Source: Streptomyces sp. ITFR-21 (GTDB lineage Bacteria; Actinomycetota; Actinomycetes; Streptomycetales; Streptomycetaceae). Taken from it: a stretch of 64,000 nt of DNA. Of the stretch, positions 36,429-43,727 are shown in pieces. Under the pieces are notes generated by a model, which had not been told where the DNA came from, made no database searches, and saw only the letters and a program-made list of their open reading frames with translations. Both the position numbers and the translations under genes were made by a program. Numbering within the stretch: the first letter of the stretch is position 1; each line of letters begins with the position of its first letter. Location of the stretch: positions 3,182,001 through 3,246,000 of the forward strand of contig NZ_CP134605.1 of the NCBI RefSeq assembly GCF_031844685.1. Reading direction: 5' to 3'.

Positions 36429-38057
36429 TCACGACCGTGTGGCCGGGCTGAGCACAGGCTGTGAGGGCGCCCCCGGCAGCGTGACGGTGAACACCGTACG
36501 GCCCGGCGCACTGTCCACCGCGACCTCGCCGCCGTGCGCGGTCACCACCGAGTGCACGATGGCGAGCCCGAGTCCCGTACTCCCGGCGGCTCTTGACCGG
36601 GAGGCGTCACCGCGGGCGAACCGTTCGAAGACCTGCCGGCACAGCTCCGGCGGGATACCGGGCCCGTCGTCCTCGACCTGGAGCAGCACCGCGCCCCCCT
36701 CCCGTACGCCGTCCCGCCGGACACGGGCGGTGACGGTCGTACCGGGCGGGGTGTGGGTACGGGCGTTGGCCAGCAGGTTGGTGAGCACCTGGTGCAGCCG
36801 CTGCGGATCGGCGCTGACGGTGGCGGGTTCGTCCGGCAGGTCGAGCCGCCAGTGGTGGCCGTGGCCGGTCGCGCGGGCGTCGCTCACCGCGTCCACCACC
36901 AGCGGCGACACGTCGGTCTCGGCCAGGTCCAGCGGCCGGCCGGCGTCCAGTCGGGCGAGCAGCAGCAGGTCCTCGACGAGGGTGGTCATCCGGGCCGCCT
37001 CGGACTCGATCCGGCCGAGCGCGTGCCGGGTGTCGGGGCCGGCCGGCTCGCCGCCGCGGCGGGTGAGTTCGGCGTAGCCGCGGATCGAGGCGAGCGGGGT
37101 GCGCAGCTCGTGGCTGGCGTCGGCGACGAACCGCCGGACCCGGGTCTCGCTCTCCTGCCGGGCCCGCAGCGCCGAACCCACGTGCCCCAGCATCCGGTTG
37201 AGCGCCGCGCCGACCTGGCCGACCTCGGTGCGCGGGTCGGTGTCGGAGTCCGGGACGCGTTCGAGCGGCGCCACCTCGCCGCTGTGCAGCGGCAGTTCGG
37301 AGACCCGGGTGGCGGTGGCCGCGACCCGGCGCAGCGGTTGCAGGGCGATCCGCATCAGGGCGGCACCGGCCAGTCCCGCGGCGGCCAGCCCGGCCGCGGT
37401 GACCGAGACCTCCACCCACACCAGGGTGGTCAGCGTGTCGTGCGCGCCGGAGGTGGACAGCCCGACCAGCGTCGTGGTGCCGTCCGCGCCGGGCCGGGCG
37501 GACTCCACCCGGTAGGCGCCGAGGCCGGGGATGTGCAGGGTGTGCGGCCTGCCGTCCAGCGGCACACCGGCGAACGCGGCGGCCTGCACCGCGGTGAGGT
37601 TGTCGGCGACCAGGCCGGTACCGGCCGAGCCGGTGGCGCTGACCGCCGCGCGGCCGACCGAGCCGGAGGCGGTGAGGACGGCGCCGACGGTCTCGCCCGG
37701 CTGGCCGCCGCCGACCAGGAAGTCCAGCGGGGCGGGTGCGCCGGGGCGGCCCTGGCCGCCCGCCGGGGGGAAGTCCGGGGCGTTCCGCCGCAAAATGCCC
37801 GGCCCCGCGGCGCCCGGCCCCGCGGCGTTCTGCCCCGGCGCGTGCGGACCGCCGCCCGCCCGTACCGCCAGGTCCTGCACCTTGCTGTCGAGCTGGCCGT
37901 ACAGGAAGTCGTGCAGCGCGAGGACGGTGACCGCGCCGATCACCGCGCAGACGGCGGCGACCAGGGCCACGCAGGACGCGACGAGCCGGCGGCGCAGCGA
38001 CCACCGGCGGGGCCGTCGCGGCTTCGGCGGCCGGTCCCGGTGGTCCCGCCCCCTCAC
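36429..38057 (-). CDS. Two-component sensor histidine kinase
   Basis: A 542-residue membrane kinase. Membrane segments lie at about residues 27-48 and 205-230, flanking a sensor domain of about 155 residues rich in Gly/Pro/Asn. A HAMP region, then the H-box FVADASHELRTPLASIRGYAEL and the ATPase motifs N (LTNLLANARTHTP), G1 (DDGPGIPPE) and G2 (STGLGLAIV) follow. All catalytic residues look intact. GTG 38057 overlaps the regulator stop as GTGA. Its signal is unknown; co-transcription with two envelope glycosyltransferases suggests it senses the cell envelope. Confidence 0.93.
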   Translation of the reverse strand: MRGRDHRDRPPKPRRPRRWSLRRRLVASCVALVAAVCAVIGAVTVLALHDFLYGQLDSKVQDLAVRAGGGPHAPGQNAAGPGAAGPGILRRNAPDFPPAGGQGRPGAPAPLDFLVGGGQPGETVGAVLTASGSVGRAAVSATGSAGTGLVADNLTAVQAAAFAGVPLDGRPHTLHIPGLGAYRVESARPGADGTTTLVGLSTSGAHDTLTTLVWVEVSVTAAGLAAAGLAGAALMRIALQPLRRVAATATRVSELPLHSGEVAPLERVPDSDTDPRTEVGQVGAALNRMLGHVGSALRARQESETRVRRFVADASHELRTPLASIRGYAELTRRGGEPAGPDTRHALGRIESEAARMTTLVEDLLLLARLDAGRPLDLAETDVSPLVVDAVSDARATGHGHHWRLDLPDEPATVSADPQRLHQVLTNLLANARTHTPPGTTVTARVRRDGVREGGAVLLQVEDDGPGIPPELCRQVFERFARGDASRSRAAGSTGLGLAIVHSVVTAHGGEVAVDSAPGRTVFTVTLPGAPSQPVLSPATRS

Positions 38058-38911
38058 GCCGGGTCGCCCGGCTTGATCAGATAGCCGGCGCCGCGCCGGG
38101 TGTGGATCATCGGTGTGCGGCCGGCGTCGATCTTGCGCCGCAGGTAGGAGATGTAGAGCTCGACGACGTTGGCCTGGCCGCCGAAGTCGTAGCTCCAGAC
38201 CCGGTCCAGGATCTGCGCCTTGCTGAGCACCCGGCGCGGGTTGCGCATCAGGTAGCGCAGCAGCTCGAACTCGGTCGCGGTCAGGTGGATGTTGTCGCCG
38301 CCGCGGCTGACCTCGTGGCTGTCCTCGTTCAGGACCAGGTCGCCGACGGCCAGCAGCGACTCGTTGCGTACGGCGGCGGCCCCGGAGCGGCGCAGCAGCC
38401 CGCGCAGCCGGGCCACCACCTCCTCCAGGCTGAACGGCTTGGTGACGTAGTCGTCGCCGCCCGCGGTGAGCCCGGCGATCCGGTCCTCCACCGCGTCCTT
38501 CGCGGTCAGGAACAGCACGGGGACGTCCGGGGTCTCGCGGCGCAGCCGGGCCAGCACCTCAAGGCCGTCCATGTCGGGCAGCATCACGTCGAGGACGACC
38601 GCGTCGGGGCGGGACTCGCGGGCCGCGCGCAGGGCGCTCGCGCCGTCCGCCTCGGTACGGACCTGCCAGCCCTCGTAGCGCAGGGCCATCGAGAGCAGGT
38701 CGGCGAGCGGGGTCTCGTCGTCGACGACCAGGACGCGGACCGGGGAGCCGTCGAGCCGGGCGAGGTCGGCGGCGGGCTGGATGCCCGGGTGCTGGGCGGG
38801 GTGCTGGGCGCCGGAGTGCTGGTTCGGGCGGGTCCGGAGGCCGGTGGTGCCTGCGGCCGGGAAACCCGCGGTGCCGGTGAGCGACGAAGGTGACGACGAT
38901 GTGGAAGGCAT
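38054..38911 (-). CDS. OmpR-family response regulator
   Basis: A 285-residue regulator. A Ser/Gln/His-rich tail (1-55) precedes the receiver domain. It has the acidic pair in LVVDDE, phospho-acceptor Asp108 in VVLDVMLPDMDG, the switch Thr in FLTAKD and Lys in VTKPF. A winged-helix DNA-binding domain follows with HLTATEFELLRYLMRNPRRVLS and HTRRGAGYLIK. ATG 38911 has AGGGTGG five bases upstream; GTG 38920 is also possible. It is the first gene of a four-gene operon with the kinase, GT2-GtrA and GT39 genes and probably regulates it. Confidence 0.93.
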   Translation of the reverse strand: MPSTSSSPSSLTGTAGFPAAGTTGLRTRPNQHSGAQHPAQHPGIQPAADLARLDGSPVRVLVVDDETPLADLLSMALRYEGWQVRTEADGASALRAARESRPDAVVLDVMLPDMDGLEVLARLRRETPDVPVLFLTAKDAVEDRIAGLTAGGDDYVTKPFSLEEVVARLRGLLRRSGAAAVRNESLLAVGDLVLNEDSHEVSRGGDNIHLTATEFELLRYLMRNPRRVLSKAQILDRVWSYDFGGQANVVELYISYLRRKIDAGRTPMIHTRRGAGYLIKPGDPA

Positions 38912-39167
38912 GCTGTCCACCCTGTGCGCCCGCTATGAAAGGGATCTTGGCCGTTTCTGTGAAACGTCTGAGAATCCGGGCGGAACGCGGCGGCCGACCG
39001 GTCGGGGGGCGGTCGTTCCCGGTCCGGTCCCGTCCGGCCGTCGGCAGGAACGGTCGCATACCGGCGGGAACGGTCCGCCCCTGGCAGGAGCGGCCCGGTC
39101 CGGTCGATCGGGGACGGCCGCGGTCGGTTGTCGTCGGTTACGGTCAGGCCGAGGGGAGAAGCGGTCG

Positions 39168-40097
39168 GTGGCGACGGAGGGCGCGGCGCGGGCGTACGTT
39201 CTCGGCATGGCGGGAAAGACCTGTGACCGGGGGACGGCCGAGGACGAGGCGCGGGGGACGGCCCCGGAGACGGCGTGCGCGGCGGGGCGGACGCCGCCGG
39301 CGCGGGCCGCGGCGCGGCGGACGGTCGCCGTCGAGCGGCTTGGCCCCGGCGACCACGCGTGCCTGTGGTTCGGCGCCCAGGAGGAGCGGTGGGCGCTGCG
39401 GGCCGCCTTCGCCACCGGCGGGCTGGTCCGCGGCGAGCGGGTGATGCTGTTCACCGGCCCCGGAACGGCCGAGGCCGAGACGCTGGACCGGCTGGCGTCC
39501 CTCGGGGTGCCGGTCGGCGGCGGGCGCGTGGAGGTGGTCCGCGAGGAGCCCGGTTACGTGCCGGGGCGCGGATTCGACCCGGCCGCCCGGATGGCGTACT
39601 GGGAGCGGGCCGCCGAGGATGCCTCGGCCCGCGGCTTCACCGGGCTGCGACTGGCCGGCGACATGGGCTGGGCCTCGGAGCCCGACGTGGACCGCGGCGA
39701 ACTCGCCGCGTACGAGGTCGCGTTGACCACCGCGCTGGCGGAGCTGGGCACCACCGCGCTGTGCGAGTACGACCGGGCCGGGCCGGACCGGGAACCGATC
39801 CTGGCGGCGCACCCGTTGGACGTACCGCCGGCACCGGGCACGCTGCACGAGCGCCGGTCCGGGGACGTACTGCTGCTGGCGGGGGACGCGGACCGGGCCG
39901 ACCGGCCGGCCTTCGAGCGGGCGGTACGGCGTCCGGGCCTGGCCGCCGTCGACCTGACCGGCCTGGCGTTCGTCGACGCGTACTCCGTACGGGTGTTGCT
40001 GGGCACCGGTCTGCGGCTGCGGTGCACGGCCGGGCAGGCCCGCCTGCTGGCGCTGTGCGGAGCGGCCGACGGGATCGTTGAAGTACGAACGGGATAG
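39168..40097 (+). CDS. MEDS-domain protein with C-terminal STAS domain
   Basis: A 309-residue cytosolic protein. The N-terminal MEDS sensory domain (about residues 55-215) has ERLGPGDHACLWFGAQEERWA, VMLFTGPGTAE and GLRLAGDMGW. The C-terminal STAS domain (about 225-305) has AAVDLTGLAFVDAYSVRVLLG. Such proteins are anti-sigma-factor antagonists or light/redox sensors in Streptomyces. In this STAS the usual D-S-S-G phosphorylation loop reads D-A-Y-S, so classic serine phosphorylation may be lost. GTG 39168 has GGGGAGAA seven bases upstream; ATG 39207 lacks a ribosome site. Confidence 0.78.
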   Translation: MATEGAARAYVLGMAGKTCDRGTAEDEARGTAPETACAAGRTPPARAAARRTVAVERLGPGDHACLWFGAQEERWALRAAFATGGLVRGERVMLFTGPGTAEAETLDRLASLGVPVGGGRVEVVREEPGYVPGRGFDPAARMAYWERAAEDASARGFTGLRLAGDMGWASEPDVDRGELAAYEVALTTALAELGTTALCEYDRAGPDREPILAAHPLDVPPAPGTLHERRSGDVLLLAGDADRADRPAFERAVRRPGLAAVDLTGLAFVDAYSVRVLLGTGLRLRCTAGQARLLALCGAADGIVEVRTG

Positions 40098-40148
40098 CGC
40101 GGGCGTTCAGCTCCCGGGGTGCGGGATTCGTCATATTGAGCCGGCGAC

Positions 40149-40167
40149 TTAGGAATGCCTAACCTAA
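40149..40167. promoter_or_regulatory. Iron box (DmdR/IdeR-type operator)
   Basis: TTAGGAATGCCTAACCTAA matches the actinobacterial iron-box consensus TTAGGTTAGGCTAACCTAA at 15 of 19 positions, with all outer bases conserved. It lies about 155 bases before the DoxX-like start and should make that gene iron-repressed. Confidence 0.7.
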
Positions 40168-40321
40168 CCTCGGTCCTCGTCCAGTGCGGGGGGCCGCCGA
40201 TCCCGCGGATCCGCCGGGCCGGGCCCGGCGGCCCGGCCCGTTGTCGGACGGGATCGCCGGCCGCCACTCCACGCCGAGGGGCCGACCCGATCCCGCCACC
40301 CCCGAACGGACCTGTGCTGCC

Positions 40322-40882
40322 ATGACCGCCGAAACCGCAGACCTGCCGGGCGCCGCGCCGGCCCCGGCCACCGCCGCCCGTACCTTCTCCCGCGCCCACG
40401 GCGCCGCCGCCGTCCGCATCGGCTTCGGCCTGATCTGGGCCATCGACGCCTCCTTCAAGTGGCTGCCCGGCTTCATCCACGGCCAGACCCTCGGCGACGA
40501 ACTGGGCAAGGGCGAGACCGTCCACACCCCCGTCCTGCACCAGTGGCTCCAGATGTGGCACTCCATCGGCACCTCCGCGCCCACCGCCTTCGCCGTCGGC
40601 ACCGCCGTCATCGAGACCCTGATCGCCCTCGGCCTGGTCCTCGGCGTCTTCTCCCGGGCCGTCTTCATCGGCAGCGCGGTCTTCTCACTCGGCATCTGGT
40701 CCTCGGCCGAGGCGTTCCACCTGCCCTGGACCAAGGACGGCATCACCGACCTCGGCCCGTCCGTCGCCTACATCTTCGCCTCCCTCGCCCTGTACTTCGC
40801 CGCCTCGACCGCCGTCTGGAGCCTGGACCCGTGGGTCCGCCGCACCTGGCCGCGGCTGTCCTCCCTGACGTCCGAGGGCTGA
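40322..40882 (+). CDS. DoxX-like membrane protein
   Basis: A 186-residue protein with four membrane segments, RIGFGLIWAIDASFKWLPGF at the start of the first and FIGSAVFSLGIWSSAEAFHLPW later, typical of DoxX/DoxD-like proteins. The family is linked to redox and quinone chemistry in the membrane. A separate external loop (GDELGKGETVHTP) lies between segments 1 and 2. The upstream iron box predicts expression when iron is scarce. ATG 40322 has no strong ribosome site; a CGAACGGA stretch is the best candidate. Confidence 0.78.
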   Translation: MTAETADLPGAAPAPATAARTFSRAHGAAAVRIGFGLIWAIDASFKWLPGFIHGQTLGDELGKGETVHTPVLHQWLQMWHSIGTSAPTAFAVGTAVIETLIALGLVLGVFSRAVFIGSAVFSLGIWSSAEAFHLPWTKDGITDLGPSVAYIFASLALYFAASTAVWSLDPWVRRTWPRLSSLTSEG

Positions 40883-41165
40883 CCGGACCCCCACCCACCC
40901 ACGCGGAACCCTCCGGGGGGCGACCCTCGGGGGGTTCTCCCGCACGAGGCGGGGCGCCCGGCACGCTGAGGCCGTGGCCGGCGCCCGGACCTGCGCGTCT
41001 GCGCGTACGGCGGCCTTACCGCGCTTGGCGGCCCCTGCGGCACCCAGGCCCCCGCCCCGCGCGCCGAACGGCCCCGTACCGCCCAGAACCGCCAAACCAC
41101 CGCCACGGGCCCCCGTGTTCTGCTGTCATGGAACCAATACGCTTCGTAGTCGAGGGGAGCCCCGT

Positions 41166-41468
41166 ATGGACTGGGAAGACGAACGCCGGCTCTCGGCGCT
41201 CGCTCCGGAGATGTCCCGGACGACCGTCGACCTGCTCCGCCGCGTCGTCGGCCTCGAACCCGCCGAACGCATCCCCGTGGAAGCCCTCGCCACCGCCGAC
41301 CGCGTCCTCGCCCAACACGGCCCCGACGGCCTCCGCATCCTCGCCATGAGCCTGACCGGCTGGGCCGCGGTCCTGATCGAGCAGGAAGCGAAGCTCTCCG
41401 GCCGCACGAACGAGGCGGTACTGGACGACATCGACCTCACCTGCCTGGAAGCCAACGCCGACAACTGA
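41166..41468 (+). CDS. Hypothetical small protein
   Basis: A 100-residue, mainly helical, acidic protein beginning MDWEDERRLSALAPEMSRTT and containing TADRVLAQHGPDGLRILAMSLTGWAAVL. I do not recognise a family. ATG 41166 follows GAGGGGAG at a normal distance, which supports translation. No signal peptide is present; one mildly hydrophobic helix lies at about residues 58-74. It stands alone between the DoxX-like gene and tRNA-Arg. Confidence 0.6.
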   Translation: MDWEDERRLSALAPEMSRTTVDLLRRVVGLEPAERIPVEALATADRVLAQHGPDGLRILAMSLTGWAAVLIEQEAKLSGRTNEAVLDDIDLTCLEANADN

Positions 41469-41717
41469 CCGGGCCACCGCCTCCCGCCGCACCCCGCCGC
41501 ACCCGGCGGTGCCCCGTCTCAACGAGTAGCCGCCGCAGGAGGGGAAGAGGGGGCATCACGTTCCGCCCGCTCCCAGATCTCGGATGCGGTCCCCCCGCAC
41601 GCCCTCGGCTTCGACCAGCCGCGGAAGGCCCACACGCCCACCGGACACCCGCGGCCTGCCGACTACACCCGCCCCCGAGCGGGAGGACCGACCTCCCCGC
41701 GCCGCCGTCCGGCACGG

Positions 41718-41751
41718 AAAAAGCCCCCGGGGAGTGATCCCTGGGGGCCTT
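41718..41751 (-). terminator. Rho-independent terminator of tRNA-Arg
   Basis: On the minus strand, AGGCCCCCAGGGA-TCAC-TCCCCGG followed by GGGCTTTTT forms a stem of about 12 pairs with one mismatch and a T-tract. It starts 11 bases after the tRNA. Confidence 0.8.
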
Positions 41752-41761
41752 CGACCTGCTG

Positions 41762-41834
41762 TGCACTCGGCAGGATTCGAACCTGCAACCTTCTGATCCG
41801 TAGTCAGATGCTCTATCCGTTGAGCTACGAGTGC
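41762..41834 (-). tRNA. tRNA-Arg (anticodon ACG)
   Basis: A 73-base tRNA with acceptor stem GCACTCG/CGAGTGC, D-arm GCTC/GAGC, anticodon loop CTACGGA on a TCTGA/TCAGA stem, and T-loop GGTTCGAATCC. A34 of this tRNA is the substrate of TadA. CCA is not encoded. Confidence 0.96.
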
Positions 41835-42083
41835 GGGGTGCTTCGCGGCGGGTTTGGGCCGGTCGGCGTTGCGTGGACAACTTTACATGAGGCGGCGCGG
41901 GAGGTGAAATCGATTGGGGGGAGGTGGGGTGAGCTGCGGGGATGGGATGGGGAGGGGGTCCGGCGAGGGTGGCGGCGGGGAGGGGGGACCCGGGGGTGGC
42001 TCCGGTGGTCTGAGGCCGCGCGGGGCTGAAAAAGAAGGAGCCCGGCGCCGGGTGGGCGCGGGCTCCGGGGAGGGTGGGGCTGG

Positions 42084-42174
42084 CGGAGGCGGAGGGATTT
42101 GAACCCTCGATGGACGGTAAAGCCCAAACCGCATTAGCAGTGCGGCGCCATAGACCGGACTAGGCGACGCCTCC
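42084..42174 (-). tRNA. tRNA-Ser (anticodon GCT)
   Basis: A 91-base class II tRNA with acceptor stem GGAGGCG/CGCCTCC, anticodon loop CTGCTAA on a CCGCA/TGCGG stem, a long variable arm and T-loop GGTTCAAATCC. CCA is not encoded. Confidence 0.95.
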
Positions 42175-42383
42175 TGGGTACGCGCCCGGGTGGTGAGTGG
42201 GCGCGTGGGGGAATGATGGCACAGCCTGGAGGGCCGCGACCAATCGCAGACTACGGTACTAGGCCGGGGCTGGGCAGGGCAAAGGGGTACGCTCGCCGGC
42301 TTCGCGGATACACCCCGCCGCCCGGTACGCCCGGCCCGCCCGGACGGGTACGCGCTTGGCTCCGGGGTCCGCCGCCGTCCCAA

Positions 42384-42431
42384 CCCCGGACCCCGGACCC
42401 CGGACCCCGGACCCCGGACCCCGGACCCCGG
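42384..42431. repeat. Heptanucleotide tandem repeat (CCCCGGA x about 7)
   Basis: CCCCGGA is repeated six times in perfect register, plus a partial copy, between tRNA-Ser and the inhibitor gene. It is noncoding and 110 bases upstream of the start, so copy-number changes could affect promoter spacing. Confidence 0.9.
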
Positions 42432-42541
42432 CGATCGGTCGCGCCGAGGCGCGTCCCCGGTTCCGAAGGCGCTCGATCAGGCCACGCCCACGGACGAGTG
42501 ACTGCCCGGAGGGGAGGGCCGCGGGCCGGTAGGGAGGTGGT

Positions 42542-43099
42542 ATGCCTTCCACCAGTACCGCCAGTACCGCCGGCCACGGGTTCAGCGCACCCGCCCGCCC
42601 CTTCGCCCCCGCCGCACCCGCACCCGCACCTGACCGCATGCCCCGCACGGCCGGTCCCGTGCTGCGCCGTGCCACCGTCGTCCTGGCGCTCGCCGCCGCG
42701 TTGGGGGCCGGGACCGCCGGGGTCGGGGACGCCGTGGGGCTGCCGAAGGCCGGGGTACGGGCGGGCGGGCACCTCAGCGTGGCGTACGACGACGGGTCCG
42801 GGCACCGCCTGACGTACAGCGTCAGGTGCACGGAGGGCTGGCCGGCGGAAGGGGAGAGCGAGGCGTGCCGGCGACTTCGGGAGATCGGCGGGCCGGTGGG
42901 TCCGGTGCCCGAGGGGCAGGCGTGCACGATGATCTACGGCGGGCCGCAGACCGCCGAGGTCATCGGTACCTGGGCCGGGCGCTGGGTCCGGGAGTCGTAC
43001 CGCAGGACCAACGGGTGTGAGGTGGCCCGCTGGAGCCGGATGGTGCCGGTCCTGCCGGCGCCGACCCGGAGCGGGAGCCGGCGCCCGCTCGCGGGCTAG
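42542..43099 (+). CDS. Subtilisin inhibitor (SSI) family secreted protein
   Basis: A 185-residue secreted protease inhibitor. The signal region is long: 32 Ser/Ala/Pro-rich residues, then a basic segment and a hydrophobic stretch (about 43-60). The SSI domain (about 75-170) has four cysteines (96, 109, 128, 159), the family's two disulfides. The reactive loop reads C-T-M-I-Y-G, placing Met130 at P1 and Ile131 at P1', as in SSI itself (C-P-M-V-Y). TNGCE corresponds to the SNECE end motif. It should block extracellular subtilisin-like proteases. ATG 42542 has GGGAGG; a start at 42638 would give a conventional signal peptide. Confidence 0.88.
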   Translation: MPSTSTASTAGHGFSAPARPFAPAAPAPAPDRMPRTAGPVLRRATVVLALAAALGAGTAGVGDAVGLPKAGVRAGGHLSVAYDDGSGHRLTYSVRCTEGWPAEGESEACRRLREIGGPVGPVPEGQACTMIYGGPQTAEVIGTWAGRWVRESYRRTNGCEVARWSRMVPVLPAPTRSGSRRPLAG

Positions 43100-43727
43100 C
43101 GCGGACGTCCGGGCAAGGACCGCCCCGCCCACACCGCTCACCGCTCACCGCTCACCGCTCACCGCTCACCGCTCACCGCTCACCGCTCACCGCTCACCGC
43201 AAAGCCTCGGCACCGCAAAGCTCGGCAGGGCAAGCCCCTGCCCCGCGCCCGCACCGCACCGCACGCGCGGGAAGCCCGTCAGGCTGCGGCCGGTGTACGC
43301 GCCGGTTCCCCGCACCGCACCGCACGCGCGGGAAGCCCCCGCCCTGGCGCCGCACGGCAAGGCCCGCAGGGCCCCATCCCGCAAAGCCCCATCCCGCAAA
43401 GCCCCACAAAGCAAAGGGAGTCTAAAAGGAACCCAAGGGCTGAAACACGGCGAAGGCCGGACAGCGGCCCAGTGACGTATGCCACACTTCCCGCGGGCAA
43501 CCCCCGGACGGCCGTCAACGCCCAAGCGGCCGACCGCACATGGCCATCCGAGGGCGCGGCGGGGGGCCTGACCCGTACACTCGGCTAGTGACATGTCCCG
43601 GGGGTGGCGGCAAGATGGGCCGCCCGTGACGACAGCCGACCGCGCCGCGTGAAAGGGACGCGCGCGGCGCCGCCCCGGGAACGCAGGGCAGCGCGGCAAC
43701 ACGTGCGGTAACAAGGAGGACGCGTCC
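43100..43727. other. Repeat-rich gene-free region before the PAS/receiver gene
   Basis: About 630 bases without a supported gene. The left part is tandem ACCGCTC repeats, then two direct copies of a 28-base block (about 43250-43277 and 43311-43338, both with CGCGCGGGAAGCCC), then a GCAAAGCCCCATCCC repeat near 43380-43410. The right part (43450-43727) is repeat-free and should hold the promoter and the AAGGAGGA ribosome site (43712-43719) of the next gene. Confidence 0.6.
43133..43200. repeat. Heptanucleotide tandem repeat (ACCGCTC x 9.7)
   Basis: ACCGCTC is repeated in perfect register nearly ten times just after the SSI-family gene. It is noncoding. Confidence 0.9.

Noticed and set aside
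41883-42102. G-rich stretch between the two tRNAs as a small gene
   Set aside because: The reading frames are Gly/Arg shadows of a simple GGGGAGG-rich sequence without a start signal. It could form G-quadruplexes, but that was not assessed further.
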